Source of the DNA: Nilaparvata lugens
Taxonomy: Eukaryota; Arthropoda; Insecta; Hemiptera; Delphacidae
Reading direction: 5' to 3'
Length of the DNA: 64,000 bases
Assembly: GCF_014356525.2 (NCBI RefSeq)
Contig: NC_052507.1
Span: forward strand, 1,054,001-1,118,000
Part shown: in pieces, positions 53,575 through 64,000 of the stretch
Position numbering within the stretch: position 1 is the stretch's first letter
Layout of the letters: every line of letters starts with the position of its first letter
Made by a program: the position numbers and the translations under genes
The notes under the pieces: generated by a model
Told to the model about the DNA's origin: nothing
The model's input: the letters and a program-made list of their open reading frames with translations, nothing else
Databases searched by the model: none

Positions 53575-54167
53575 TCTCTTCTATTCCCATTCATTACTCT
53601 TTCTTCCCATAACTCCCCCATAGCTTCCTTCCCACCCATGATGGAGGGTTAAGTTTAAGAGAGGGCCGGCTGCGCCCCAACTTCGTCCTCCTAGGTTTTA
53701 ATAAAGAAAGTAAATTCGTATGGCTTTTGTTGGTGGGGAGTCCCTTGCGGGTTTTAATAAAGGCAGCTAATCAATCAATCAATCAAATCCCCTTACATTT
53801 TCATAATTTTTCTTCCTTCCTCTTACTTCCTGGTCGTTTTCCTTCCCACTTCATCCCTGTTATCTCATATTTCATGCTATTCCCTTTTTTCGTCCACTTC
53901 CTTTCTCTACCTTCTCCGTCCTTTCTGTTACTCTGTCTCCCTTATTTTTTCTCCCAATTCTTTACTCCAAATTTTTCCCAAATACTGGGTATCTCTACAT
54001 TCTCAATCACCTTCGCTTTCATCCTTTCGATGTCTTTTTCTCCCTCTTCTACTCTCTTATTCTCTCATTTTATCTTTCTCTTTTCTCTTCTTCTTGTACC
54101 GTCCACTATCTCCACAATATTGACGAGTTCATATAATAGAGTTCCACCTTTTGCATCACCTTTGATC
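53575..54167. other. CT-rich interval with a SINE tail fragment
   Basis: Positions 53,707-53,749 are the last 43 bp of SINE F in reverse orientation, flanked by duplicated GGTTTTAATAAAG (53,694-53,706 and 53,750-53,762), so it is a severely 5'-truncated SINE insertion. Its target is the (AATC)n-tailed retroelement end with TTAATAAAGGC. The remainder is CT-rich. Confidence 0.65.
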
Positions 54168-54411
54168 ACCATTCTGTGATTCATTTAGAGTATAAAATCA
54201 ACCTTCAAAATTCAAAATTTTAAATCATCATTCCTGGACCGAAAATCAAGTAACGAAGCAGTGTGTGATTACATAACCTTATCTTTTTGGACAACATCAA
54301 CATTTCATCAAAATTTTTGGAGAGAAATAGTAAAGGCTCAGCCTAGTTTTTCCTTCAATGTCATAATTGTATTATGATTATAGTATTTTATACAATAAAT
54401 AAATAAATTCA
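54168..54411 (+). mobile_element. Retroelement 3' end L, copy 2
   Basis: Colinear with 26,528-26,778, ending TACAATAAATAAATAAATTC. The flanks are CT-rich. Confidence 0.65.
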
Positions 54412-54796
54412 TCCTTCATCTTCCATCCCTTTTAATCACCTCTGCTTCCATATATTTTCCTCCTCACCCTTTTCACTTCTCCCATTATCCTTCCATTCTC
54501 GAAGGAGAAGGAGGTCCTTCATTTCTCTTCCTTCCCCATTTCTTTCTTATTTTCCTTCCAATGAAAAGGACTCCCTCCTTTCATTGCTTTCTCTTTGGAG
54601 CACTTATCGTCCGCTGTGACGTGTCCAAACCTTTTTTTTCATACAGTTCACACCCCCTGCTTTCTATTCTTGAACTCTTCTCAGCTGCACTCAATACAAT
54701 TCTCAACATAACCTTGTTTGTTCAGTCTGCCCTGCTCCCTCCAATATGAGTTATTGCACTCTTATTCATCCTGAATTTTTCCCATTTGATATTGTT
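54412..54796. other. CT-rich, unassigned
   Basis: No repeat match. A 62-codon plus frame at 54,561-54,749 has no motif. Confidence 0.35.
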
Positions 54797-54951
54797 GGGG
54801 CCAAGCCACATGTAGCATTTACCAGTCGAAGGGCAGAAAGTTTTCTGATTGACTTATTGGGTTGAACTTCGAGAATCAACTGATAATCAACCGATTGGAG
54901 AGCTTTCTGCCCTGTTGACTAGTCTGAGAATCGCCTCATGTGGTTCGGCCC
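54797..54951. mobile_element. MITE J, copy 2
   Basis: The ends GGGGCCAAGCCACATG and a near-complement, with shared interior GAGAGCTTTCTGCCCTGT, match copy 1 at 5969. Confidence 0.75.
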
Positions 54952-56287
54952 TTATTAAGTTTAGAAGATACAGGAGTCTCTTCTAATTACATTTTTATCA
55001 GTGATTTATCTGTAATATTTATCTCTGTTCATGTTAAGGTGCGTACAGCTTATGCGTCACGAATACGCTCACTTCACTATAGTATTGTCTTACAAAAAAA
55101 AAATCAAAATTTTTATTCACAATACAAACAATTGAGGGTCCTGCCAAACCCGAAGGTTTTTTGGCGGGAGCCCAGTTACAAAAAAATACGAGTTACAAAG
55201 ATAAATAAACTTAGACAAAATAAATATTACACTTCAAAGATTTTAACAGTTTAAGATGGAGGAAAACAAATACAAATTGCAAAAAGAAAATAAGAAACAT
55301 ACATCAGATTTTGATAGAGAATTAATAAAAAAAAACAATTACCTATAACCAAATTCTGTGAATATTTCGTAGAAGAGCTCAAAAAGCCACGTGTTCCATA
55401 GCCTTCAGTCAACAGCACGAAACTAGTCCGATGGAGATTGGAACAGATTATAATAACGTTGTCATATATAAGTGTTGATCAGAGTTGTCCACAGCTAATT
55501 TTGAATGGAATATATTTCTATTGAACGAGGGTTAGCGAGTTTTTATTTTTGACTCAAGGCCGAAGTCCTTGTCCGTCTGTGTGTCCTCAGCTGTTCCAAT
55601 TCCAATCGGTCCATTCTCGTGCGGTTGACTATAGTTCCAAGATGATTATAAAAATCTACGTGTCCCGTAGTGTTGGGTATGAACACCGTTGGTGGTAACA
55701 GCTGCTTTGGTCAAATCATTCACCACCCGGTCACTGATGCTATCTCTCCCATTTGTACCACCGTAGCCATGACTCATACGGTCACACACTGCAGGTTGTA
55801 TGCACATTGCACACCCTCGTATGTGCGTCATATGTCCCACACTACCAAGTGACTGTATTAGCTACATGGATTTCCTCTCTTATGTCACTCTTCACTCACT
55901 TGTGTACCCCATGAGTTATCTCTCATCTGTGCCTCACTCATTCTCTCTTTCTCTGGTTCTGTTCCTTACACACTCTCTCCCTCCAATCTGGTTCTCTTTC
56001 TCACCCTCTTTCTCTCTCTCACACACACACACACTTCCTCTTTCTTTAGTTATCTTCCTTACTCTCTTCCTTTCACACTCTCTCTCATCCCCTTTATTTT
56101 CCACTCTTTCCAATACTTTTCTGAAACACTCACTATCTCTCTGCCACACTCTCTCTTGTAACTCTGATGTAACTTCATTCTCTAATCTTCCATTCTGTAT
56201 TCTGTTTTCCTTTTTGTTATCCTCTCTTCCCGTTACTTTTGTATCTCTCTACGAGTCACCTGTGTTTTCCTCTTCCATCAAAATTTC
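54952..56287. other. Mixed interval: MITE I fragment, possible retroelement 3' end, CT tract
   Basis: Positions 55,036-55,075 match one end of MITE I. Positions 55,090-55,190 read, in reverse, like a retroelement 3' end (GGGCTCCCGCC, AATAAAAATTT). Positions 55,380-55,860 are less AT-rich, unrepeated and without a credible gene. Two antiparallel frames at 55,646-55,852 overlap each other. Positions 55,860-56,280 are CT-rich. Confidence 0.4.
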
Positions 56288-56827
56288 TTTTTCCTACAGT
56301 TACGTTGAAAAGTGGCCATTGCTGCACTGATTACAGAACGCAAAGAATCACTTTTCCGCTCTAGTGCGGGAAAAATTTTTCTGCACTCCAGATTTGCAAC
56401 ATGGCAACGCAAAATACTTAGTAGGTTATTTGGAGCAACAGTGCAGCAAAATCAAAATGAAGTTGGTAACAGTGACTGCTGTGGCTGCTATAGTGAGCAG
56501 AGGTGCAACCAAGCACAACGCGCTAATTATTACTATTAGATATTATAACCAAGGACAACGAGGACTTTAGGATTTTAGGATTAAGGTTTTTATCAATAAT
56601 AAAATTACACAGAAAAACATTTTATGGATGTCAGGCAATTTTACCCATAATTACCCACTTTTCATATTCAATGGTAGCTGTAGGAAAAACTTAATGTGAA
56701 ATACGTGCGCAAAGTTCCCTCTGCTGCACTCAAGAAACCATTCCGCCCTCGCCTACGGCTCGGGCGTAAACGTTTCTTTCGGTGCAGCAAACTGTCACTT
56801 TGCGCACTAGTTGCACAAATAACTATT
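56288..56827 (+). mobile_element. Family D, copy 4
   Basis: Nearly identical to the copy at 38,963, from TTTTTCCTACAGTTACGTTG to TGCACAAATAACTATT. Inserted at the end of a CT-rich tract. Confidence 0.88.
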
Positions 56828-57739
56828 CTGATTCACGTTATCCTTCTACCTTTTCTCATCCTTTATTCTCCTCTACTTCTCTCTTCTTTACATACAATCT
56901 TTTCCATCCCTCTCCCTCTCTATCCTCTTCCTCCCTCACCACATTGTAATCCGCTCAATCCTTTCTCTACCCTTTCTAACTCACATATACAGTAACATGG
57001 TCGCATGTATAATTCGCACGCAAGAGCGTACTTTTTGTAACCCTCCCTTTTCAACATGTGATTTCCATCCTGCTATCCCCTTCTCCTCTTCCTTCTCCTC
57101 TTCTTCATCATCACCTCCTTCCCTTCCTCCTCATCCACCTTCTACTACTCCTATTCCTCCCAGTTCTCCTTCTACACCACCACCCCATTCTCCTCCCTTT
57201 ACTACTCCTCCTCCTCTTACTCTGCCACATCCTCCTTCTCCTCCACATCCTTCTTCTCCTACTCTTCCTTCACCACCTACTCCCACTCTACCTCCCCAAC
57301 CTCCTCGTCCCACACTTTCACACCATATGAATAATAATGTTTAGAGAGTATGATTGATTACTCTCTCTCCCTCTATCGCTCGCTCACCCTCTCTCTCGTT
57401 TTTGTCTCCCACTATCATTCTGACAGCTTGACCATTATAATGAATATTACAACTTGGATATATACATGACATATTCCATTATATATGTGACAAGTTGTAG
57501 ACCGATGTCATATATATTCGCCATTCAACCTGACAGACTGGCAGAAAATTAATTCATTTTGGTTTTCCGTTGCATAATTAGCTGGTCGGATTTTTGCCTG
57601 TATTTTCCCTCATACTTTTCACAGCACGTGAAAATGTAGAATGCATGAATTAAATCTCTGGTGTTATCTGAGAATATCACTTCTGGTTTATTTAATATCC
57701 ATAAATATATTCATTTTAATTTTCATCGTGTGATTAATC
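56828..57739. other. CT/CCT-rich tract and unassigned DNA
   Basis: CCT/CTT/ACC-rich DNA from about 57,060 to 57,310 gives Pro/Ser or Leu/His frames only. A TC-rich stretch follows at 57,355-57,410. Positions 57,420-57,739 are unassigned. Confidence 0.5.
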
Positions 57740-58345
57740 ATATTTCCGCCAGACTGCACAGACAGCAGCTGTTTTCCAGTCCCTACGTAGATCTGAAAGA
57801 CATTGTTTGCAGACGAATCTCGTCTGACGTCAGAACAGGTTTCTTTCCGGCTAAGGCCGGAAAGAGAACCCTTTCCGGCCGCAAAATTTCAAGTGTGCCG
57901 AAACAGCTGATCCAAAAACTTTTCATTATTTGAGTTTATTATTCAATAATTAGAACATTTATAATAATATCATCTTATTGTCATTTGAAAGAATAGAAAA
58001 GTATAAACTCAACTTCCCACATAATTGAACATAATCTTTCAGGTTATTCAGACAAATCAGAATAAAAAACAAAAATACTTGGACAATTTCCTGATATTCA
58101 GATTACCTCAGATTTGCTAGAGCTATGACCCTCCACTTTTGCTTTCGGAAGTGCTTAATTAACAATTATTCTCATATATATATATTGTTTATTTTTGTGT
58201 GTGACGAAAAAAGCGTTCGCACCACGGGCAAAAATGTTTTTCCGGCTCTCAATCTTTTCTAGTCCTCGGCCTACGGCCTCGAACTTGAAAACTGATTTCG
58301 AGCCGGAAAAGTCTTATTTTCGGCCCTAGGTGCGAAATATCCTAT
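57740..58345 (+). mobile_element. Family E, copy 3
   Basis: Colinear with copy 2, ending GTGCGAAATATCCTAT. Unlike the other two complete copies it is not inside a C element. Confidence 0.85.
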
Positions 58346-58394
58346 GTCAATCATGTTCTGCCTACAACATTATTTCTAATGCTTCTAATGCTAT

Positions 58395-58749
58395 AGTGAG
58401 GTCCACGTTATAATGGCAGTGTTTGATTAGCATTGTTATCCTTGTCTATCATTCAACAAAGCGGAGAGCACTATCTTTTTTTCGCTTTGCTCTATTGCCA
58501 GATCATCTTTTAACAATGCAGAATTAATAATTGAGTAACAAAATATTTTATCTCAATTATGAAAATTCATTATTAAATCATTGAAAGATATAATTTATTG
58601 TTTTATAAAATATAATTGATTATTTCAAACGATGATGAAACGTTCATATTACATGAATAAACCTGTATCAGCTACCGTCTGTAGAAGGCATTGACAAGAC
58701 AGAGGATTGACAACGTTGTTCTCCCTGCCATTATAACGTGGACCTCACT
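58395..58749 (+). mobile_element. MITE C, complete reference copy
   Basis: It is 355 bp with perfect outer TIRs AGTGAGGTCCACGTTATAAT and the complement, set in CTAT...ATAG, consistent with a TA target duplication. The interior is non-coding and AT-rich. Confidence 0.92.
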
Positions 58750-59036
58750 ATAGTCCACTTTAGATAATATTTAATGCACGAATATAATGAGGAAATTAGA
58801 ATTATTCAGGCATCGATTTCTGCTTCAAGTATCCGAGGATATGAATTGCCAATTGCTTTGAATCTCATTATATACTGCAACTTTCCATTTTATAAAACCC
58901 TTTTCAAGTGTTCTATAGGTGAATATTTTATTTGTATTCGATATCTGTTTCCAATTCCTCTCAAAAAATACTTCTCTAGTGTAAGATATTTCACATTAAT
59001 TTCCTAGCATCAAATCCTTTCCTGCTTCCTTATATT

Positions 59037-59170
59037 TCTACATTGTTAAGAAACGTTGTGGTAATGTTGTGGAGGTGGAAAACGATAGCGCTATCTGCTT
59101 TGTCGAATGATAGACAAGGTTAGCAACACCAATGTTAATCAAATACTGCCATTATAACGTGGACCTCACT
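59037..59170 (+). mobile_element. MITE C, 3' fragment
   Basis: It runs from CATTGTTAAGAAACG to the right TIR complement CGTGGACCTCACT. The left part is missing. Positions 58,750-59,036 are unassigned. Confidence 0.75.
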
Positions 59171-59649
59171 AGAGGTGTGATATACGACCCGTAAGATTAA
59201 ATGGTTTATACCACTCAGCGTATATAGCATCCATCAAGATGGCACAGTACGCCCCTATTGGACGGTGTCATTGCCCCCTGGTGGTAGCGGGGCTATGAGT
59301 AGATCCGAGGAGTGCCCCCTTAGGTGGCTCAGCAGTTTGCCGGTTCCTCTTTTGACCGTCGCGTCAACCTGTGCGACATTGTCAGATGAGAAGCTGCTTT
59401 TCAACAGTTATTGCATGAATCTTGTCATTTTGCATGAATCTTGTCATTTTGCATGAATCTTGTCACCTTGCATGAATCTTGTCACTTGCATTCGGGTTGA
59501 CATTAATTCGTGTGTCATTCGAAAAGTTACTCCTAGAGTAATTGAGGATTTCAGAATAGATAAACTATTTTATCTGACTGCTAGTCGTTTTTTCTAGAAG
59601 CAAATAGTGATTTAAACTATTTTACATAATAATTCACTAAATACATGAA
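59171..59649. other. Unassigned, with a 19-bp tandem repeat
   Basis: Positions 59,180-59,400 are less AT-rich and unrepeated (GCCCCCTGGTGGTAGCGGGG), with a 63-codon frame at 59,265 lacking motifs. At 59,412-59,490 the unit GCATGAATCTTGTCATTTT repeats four times. Confidence 0.45.
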
Positions 59650-60125
59650 TATACACCGTGTCCCACGAAGTGGTTTACACGTTCAATTTTATATTACGTG
59701 TCCATTCATGCACCGAACTTTTCTTAAAATATTCTTGGAAAATTTCAACTCCCTAACCTTCGTAGAAGCAAAATGTCGGCATAATGAAAATTCTACCAAT
59801 TCATTAAAATTTGCAATTTCTGGAAAATTGGATAATTTAAAATTTTACACAGTTCACGAAGTAGGTTCTTGAAATATTCTGGGAACATTTGAGCTCCCCA
59901 ACCTTCGTAGGAATAAAATGGAGGAATATTAAACATTTTTCGAGTTCATTAAAACTTTTCAATATGTCGCCATTTTGTTTCTACGAAGGTTGGGAGGCTA
60001 GAATTTTCCCAGAATATTTTTAGAACCTACTTTGTAAACTGTGTAAAATTTGTCAAAGTTTGGTGCATGAATGGGCCACGTAATATAAAATTAAACGTTA
60101 AACCTCTTCGTGCGACACGATGTAT
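59650..60125. mobile_element. MITE T (476 bp, nested inverted repeats)
   Basis: The outer TIR begins ATACACCGTGTCCCACGAAG and its complement extends about 75 bp, including CCATTCATGCACC. An inner inverted pair is TTACACAGTTCACGAAGTAG near 59,845 and its near-complement near 60,025. Flanking CCTTCGTAG blocks are also inverted. Single copy here. Confidence 0.8.
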
Positions 60126-60131
60126 TTTTAA

Positions 60132-60415
60132 TTGACCGAGCGAAGTGAGGTCTAAGATTCAAGTCGACCGTTTGGCCGTCTCATGTTTAAATGTTTATAT
60201 GTTGCGCATTTACGGCGAAACGCGGTAATAGATTTTCAAGAAATTTGACAGGTATGTTCCTTTTTTAATTGCACGTCGACGTATATACAAGGTTTTTGGA
60301 AATTTTGCATTATCCTTATAATATAAAAGGAAAAAGGAGCCTCCTTCATACGTCAATATTAGAGTGAAAATCAGACTATAGATTTGTTCATCATGAATCA
60401 GCTGTCGAGTTGACT
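60132..60415 (-). mobile_element. Repeat N, copy 3
   Basis: It carries all N blocks in reverse order, from TTGACCGAGCGAAGTGAGG to AAAATCAGACTATAG. It begins almost directly after MITE T. Confidence 0.65.
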
Positions 60416-60899
60416 ATAAATTGAATGCCATGACGCATGCAATTCAATATCTCAATTTAACTTGGTAAAAAATTAGCAGCTGTGTAGACTATCAATTGCA
60501 TGCCTCATTGAATGCAATTTTTATGCACTATTAGAATAATAGGATGCAAAGAACTTATAATAGCTCGTCTGGGCCCCTAGATGTCTTCTGGTTTTCTCGC
60601 GCCAAATTCCGGAAAGCGTTATATGATAATTAAATCTTGTGTAAGCATGATCTGATCAAATAAATAGTTAGTGTATCAGTGTGGATGTGCTTATGGTTTG
60701 GGACGTCGTTATAACTGCGCGAGGTGTACTGTTCACAGAACTACTAGTATAATACTAGTCATATGAAGGTAGCATAGGGTGGAAACATAGGGTAGAATGG
60801 CCAGGGTAGTTTCAAGATTTATTTATTTGGTATTTATTCCTGTATTATAGATGATCTCTCATGTGCTTATAGAAAACATACCTGATGCATCTATATATA
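60416..60899. other. Unassigned, with N-flank motif
   Basis: ACTGTTCACAGAACTACTAG near 60,728 is the motif that also accompanies N copies 1 and 2. Two loosely inverted GAATGCAATT/AATTGCATGC blocks occur near 60,425-60,520. Confidence 0.4.
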
Positions 60900-61582
60900 T
60901 ATAAAAGCGAAATGGCACTCACTCACTGACTGACTGACTCACTCACTCACTCACTCACTCACTCACTCACTCACTCGCAGAACTAAAAATCTACCGGAGC
61001 AAAAACGTTCAAATTTGGTAGGTATGTTCAGTTGGCCCTTTAGAGGCGCACTAAGAAATCTTTTGACAATATTTTAACTCTAAAGGTTGTTTTTAAGTGT
61101 TTAAAGTTCGTCTTTTAGCATGTATATTCTTCTTCTCCAAATCTCTTAATTGAAATTGAAATCTCCATATCATATGTTACTATAGAACTATAATCTAGAT
61201 AGAGTACCACTTCGAAACAGTTGTTGACTGGCAACTAAATTAATAATTTTGTCAGTTTGGCATTAAGTTGAGTTGACTTTGTTAGGTTGGCACCAAGTTG
61301 AAGATTTAAATGCATTTATCGCGGAAAAATTGATTGGGCACTGCTACTTCAATCCTGGGAATATTATATTACTAGCCGTCAGGCACGCTTAGCTCGCCAT
61401 ATCCGTTTAGCCAGACGTTTAGTCTGGACCCCCGACTGGATGATTGTCCTAACATATGATAAAAATGCTCAAATGAAAAATTTCATTTCCTGATCTCATT
61501 CTTGGACGATCCAGTCGGGGGTCCAGGGGGCGGAGCCCCCTGGCTTGACGGATATGGCGAGCGAAGCGAGCCTGACGGTCAG
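60900..61582 (+). mobile_element. Helitron B, copy 4
   Basis: It starts A-TCTATATATATATAAAAG, with an expanded (CACT)n run to 60,974, the GGAGCAAAAACGTTCAAATT block and the GC-rich 3' hairpin domain. The 3' end reads GGTCAG-T where CTAG-T is expected, so the terminus has decayed. Confidence 0.85.
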
Positions 61583-62552
61583 TACAGTATAAGAGCTTCA
61601 AAGTCAACATACTCCGATTACGTTTTCAAAAAGAAAATTTGAAGAGGAATGACCTCATTTCTAAAGTAACGGAAAGCAGCTTTCGTGAGACAGATTCAAC
61701 ACTTTCAGCATTCCTTCTAAAATAATATCAACGAATCCCATTCAGCCAATTCTGACAGTTTGAGGTGGAACAAGGAGGTCGAATCCCTTAAGATCTCTTT
61801 CTATTAAGCCGGATTCAGCGAAAAAAGCTGGAGGTGCAATTTATGGCTTATAAATTATTGCCGCCGGAGAAAAGTTCTTCTCATTTTTCAAGCTCTTTGA
61901 GAACGGTTCGTGAAGTAAGAGAGGTTTCTGAGCTATGAGCTATGAAGCAGCGAGCTTTATTGCAGCATATTCAGCTTACTCATGCAATTTTTATACTGTC
62001 TGATTACTATTCCACCTGAATGTCTACTCTTTCATCACATAGAAAGTTATTCACATCAGAGAGAAGTGAAATATTTCAAGTGTGTATTAGCTTACACAAT
62101 ATGGTTTAAAGTGAGATATAAGATACAAAGGTCCGTACAGACGTATGCACCACGAATACGCGCATTTTGATTTCCATCAGCTGAAACTATGCTCATTATT
62201 AAACTCAGGAAGTCGAAGTGCTAAGTTTTAGTGAGAAAACATGGAAAACCCATGATTGACGCTCGTTTATGTTCAACATTTCAATCCGATTTTGTTTTAA
62301 CTCTAGCAGATTACTGTCGATTACTGTCTATTATTACTGTTTTGACCGGGTGAGAGAACGGTGTGAGATCGGCACAGTGTGAGACACATAGCGTCACATA
62401 GCCTCACGAAAAATAACAATTATAACAGTCTAACAACAAACTGAATAATATGTGAATATTTCCTATTTTAGTGACAATAATTTGAAATATTTCTTTTGTC
62501 ACTTTTTGTGTAGTTGAGAAGTTGATATTGTGGTGATTATTCATATTAAATA
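61583..62552. other. Unassigned DNA with MITE I and R fragments
   Basis: Positions 61,600-62,100 are unrepeated and fairly balanced in composition, with no credible frame. Positions 62,127-62,190 are a diverged MITE I end. Positions 62,290-62,405 share GATTACTGTCGATTACTGTC and TTGACCGGGTGAG blocks with R in reverse. Positions 62,513-62,552 match the distal end of M. Confidence 0.45.
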
Positions 62553-63213
62553 AAAAGATTAAGAAATTGTGGCCCAGGTGGACCATAGAAAGACCGGTTT
62601 CGGTTGTTACACCATTGTCAATCTCTGATAAACTCAAACTACATACATGAGCAGCAGAATTTATACTAGTAGGCGAGTACTGCTATTGGTCAGGGCATGA
62701 ACGCCTGCCATTGGCCCAGCTAGACAGTCTCCTCCCACTTAACTGTGTCACAAAATAGCGGCAACAGACTCGTCATGATAATCAAAATTTACTTTCAGTA
62801 CAAAATAGAACCAAGAGAACAAGTAAAAGAAAATTTAACAAATATGAAAATAAAAAAGCTTTTGACTAATGTATGCTTACAATTTTATGATAAACGTTAT
62901 CATATTATTTTCATATTTATTTTTATTTTCTTTTACTTGTTTACTTGGTTCTTATTTTGTACTGAAAGTGAATTTTGGTTATCATGGCGAGTCTGTTGCT
63001 TAAGCCGCCATTTTGTAACACCGTTAAGTGGGAGGAGACTGTCTAGCTGGGCCCATGGCAGGCGTTCATGCCCTGACCAATAGCAGTACTCGTCTACTAG
63101 TATAAATTCTGCTGCTCATGTATGTAGTTTTAGTTTATCAGAGATTGACAATGGTGTAACAACCGAAACCGGTTTTTCTATCTATCAATATTAATCTGTG
63201 GTTTTTGACAATT
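62553..63213. mobile_element. Head-to-head pair of M units (inverted repeat)
   Basis: Two M units face each other around position 62,883, with arms of roughly 290-330 bp and a spacer of about 80 bp. The left arm is on the minus strand (TTGTCAATCTCTGATAAAC at 62,615-62,633) and the right on the plus strand (GTTTATCAGAGATTGACAA at 63,133-63,151). The right arm has TATAAAT near 63,100 and TTTTAGTTTA at the initiator position. A plus frame at 62,745-63,083 crosses the centre and is not a gene. Confidence 0.75.
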
Positions 63214-63659
63214 TCTTAGTATTTTATCTTATTTTCTTCTATGTTTGGTTTTGAAGCTTCTAAATCTTAAATCTACATTGTGAAAATAATTGAGGACTGA
63301 ACATTTTGTAAACAACTACAAGACTGAACCTATTTCGGACTATGTGTAACCTTTTATAAGTATGGGAGAGCACAAGGATACCTTATAAGTAAGGATATCA
63401 CAATGTTACCTTTTTTTCTGTCTCCCTATCATTTTACTTATTGTATCAATCAATAAAAGGGGAAAAATAAGACTATCGTTTTGAGTAGACAGTGAAATTT
63501 AGAACATGATAATTTTCTTTCCTCTATGATAATATTGAACATCTAGGGACAGCTAAAGAAGAAATATATTCCGTCATTCATAATATATTATTAAAAAATA
63601 ATTGTCTATGTTCCTGAAATTTCATATAAAATTCCAATCAATCTATTAATATTTTGTTG
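63214..63659. other. Unassigned AT-rich interval
   Basis: No repeat match and no frame. Confidence 0.35.
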
Positions 63660-63960
63660 GATAAGAATGATTTGATTGAGAGAGTTCCACGAGAGACAAG
63701 TAAATCAACAAATCAGTTCGCGAGCAGTTTGCATTCGTGTCCTATGCAACACAGTCAAACACGTGTAAAACTTTGTCTGTTGTTTGCCCAGAGTCGATGT
63801 AATTATTTCGGCAATGTTGCCATGTCGCCAGTTACGAACGCTCGCTTTTTATCGGTCGGTGATTGCATTACACCGCTTTTTTAAGACAATCACCAGCGTC
63901 GTCGTGTTTGAAACAATCAATTATTCCTGTTCCACTCTTCCACTATCTCTGTCGCAATCG
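63660..63960. promoter_or_regulatory. CpG-rich patch at the window edge, possible promoter or first exon
   Basis: By eye this stretch has about 19 CpG in 300 bp, for example ACGAACGCTCGC and AGCGTCGTCGTG, clearly denser than the AT-rich surroundings. It holds no repeat family member. Two overlapping plus frames (63,654-63,884 and 63,784-63,978) lack motifs. An edge of a host promoter or 5' exon is possible. Low confidence without the neighbouring sequence. Confidence 0.2.
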
Positions 63961-64000
63961 ATCAAACAGACAGACTAAACAACGTTTTTTAATTGAGTGG

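Overview
The window is eukaryotic nuclear DNA with no bacterial features. It is AT-rich, dense in transposable elements, and packed with CT/GA, CTT/GAA and CA/GT microsatellites. I recognise an insect-type repeat landscape: canonical Helitron termini (TCTATATATA... ...CTAG-T), many TA-flanked MITEs, a tRNA-derived SINE, and CR1/L2-like and RTE-like non-LTR retrotransposon remains. Several families resemble sequences I associate with planthopper genomes (Hemiptera, e.g. Nilaparvata). That assignment is from memory, not from a search. I see no convincing host protein-coding gene, no rRNA, no stand-alone tRNA gene and no CRISPR array.

I name repeat families by letter. A: about 840 bp, six copies, Helentron-like ends. 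B: Helitron, four copies. S: second short Helitron family. C: about 360-bp MITE with TIR AGTGAGGTCCACG, at least a dozen copies or fragments. D: about 540 bp. E: about 580 bp. F: tRNA-SINE. G, H, I, J, P, Q, R, T, U, X: MITEs with long TIRs. K: 3' end of the CR1/L2-like element, plus short derivatives. L: another retroelement 3' end. M: LTR-like unit with a TATA-initiator-poly(A) cassette. N: a repeat of unknown class. W: a 1.35-kb TIR element carrying a small acidic ORF.

Layout. 0-3.4 kb: C fragments, element W, then LTR-like M interrupted by a SINE. 3.4-9.2 kb: A, a large CTT tract, MITEs J+I, nested MITEs G/H, a second CTT/CCT tract. 9.2-17 kb: minisatellites, A fused to Helitron B, C, a second B, P, CT-rich satellite, N, K. 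17-25 kb: a 31-bp minisatellite, C split by a 0.9-kb D palindrome, C, A, SINE, K, C split by E. 25-36 kb: C copies, tandem Helitrons S, C split by E, A, U, N. 36-48 kb: G, D, I, D, A, S, B, X, an RTE fragment, Q with nested R, A, and a three-unit K array in GA repeats. 49-54 kb: a 33-bp minisatellite and the only substantial coding element, a 5'-truncated and frameshifted non-LTR retrotransposon with an intact 507-residue reverse transcriptase frame. 54-64 kb: J, D, E, C, T, N, B, and an inverted pair of M units. The last 350 bp are CpG-rich and could be the edge of a gene promoter.

The window therefore reads as a record of nested transposition, not as a set of cooperating genes. The most interesting signals are the microsatellite-associated retroelement K with conserved 3' hairpins, the M promoter/poly(A) cassette, the shared sequence module found in several otherwise unrelated repeat families, the use of C copies as landing sites for D and E, and the dispersed 17-bp motif of element W.
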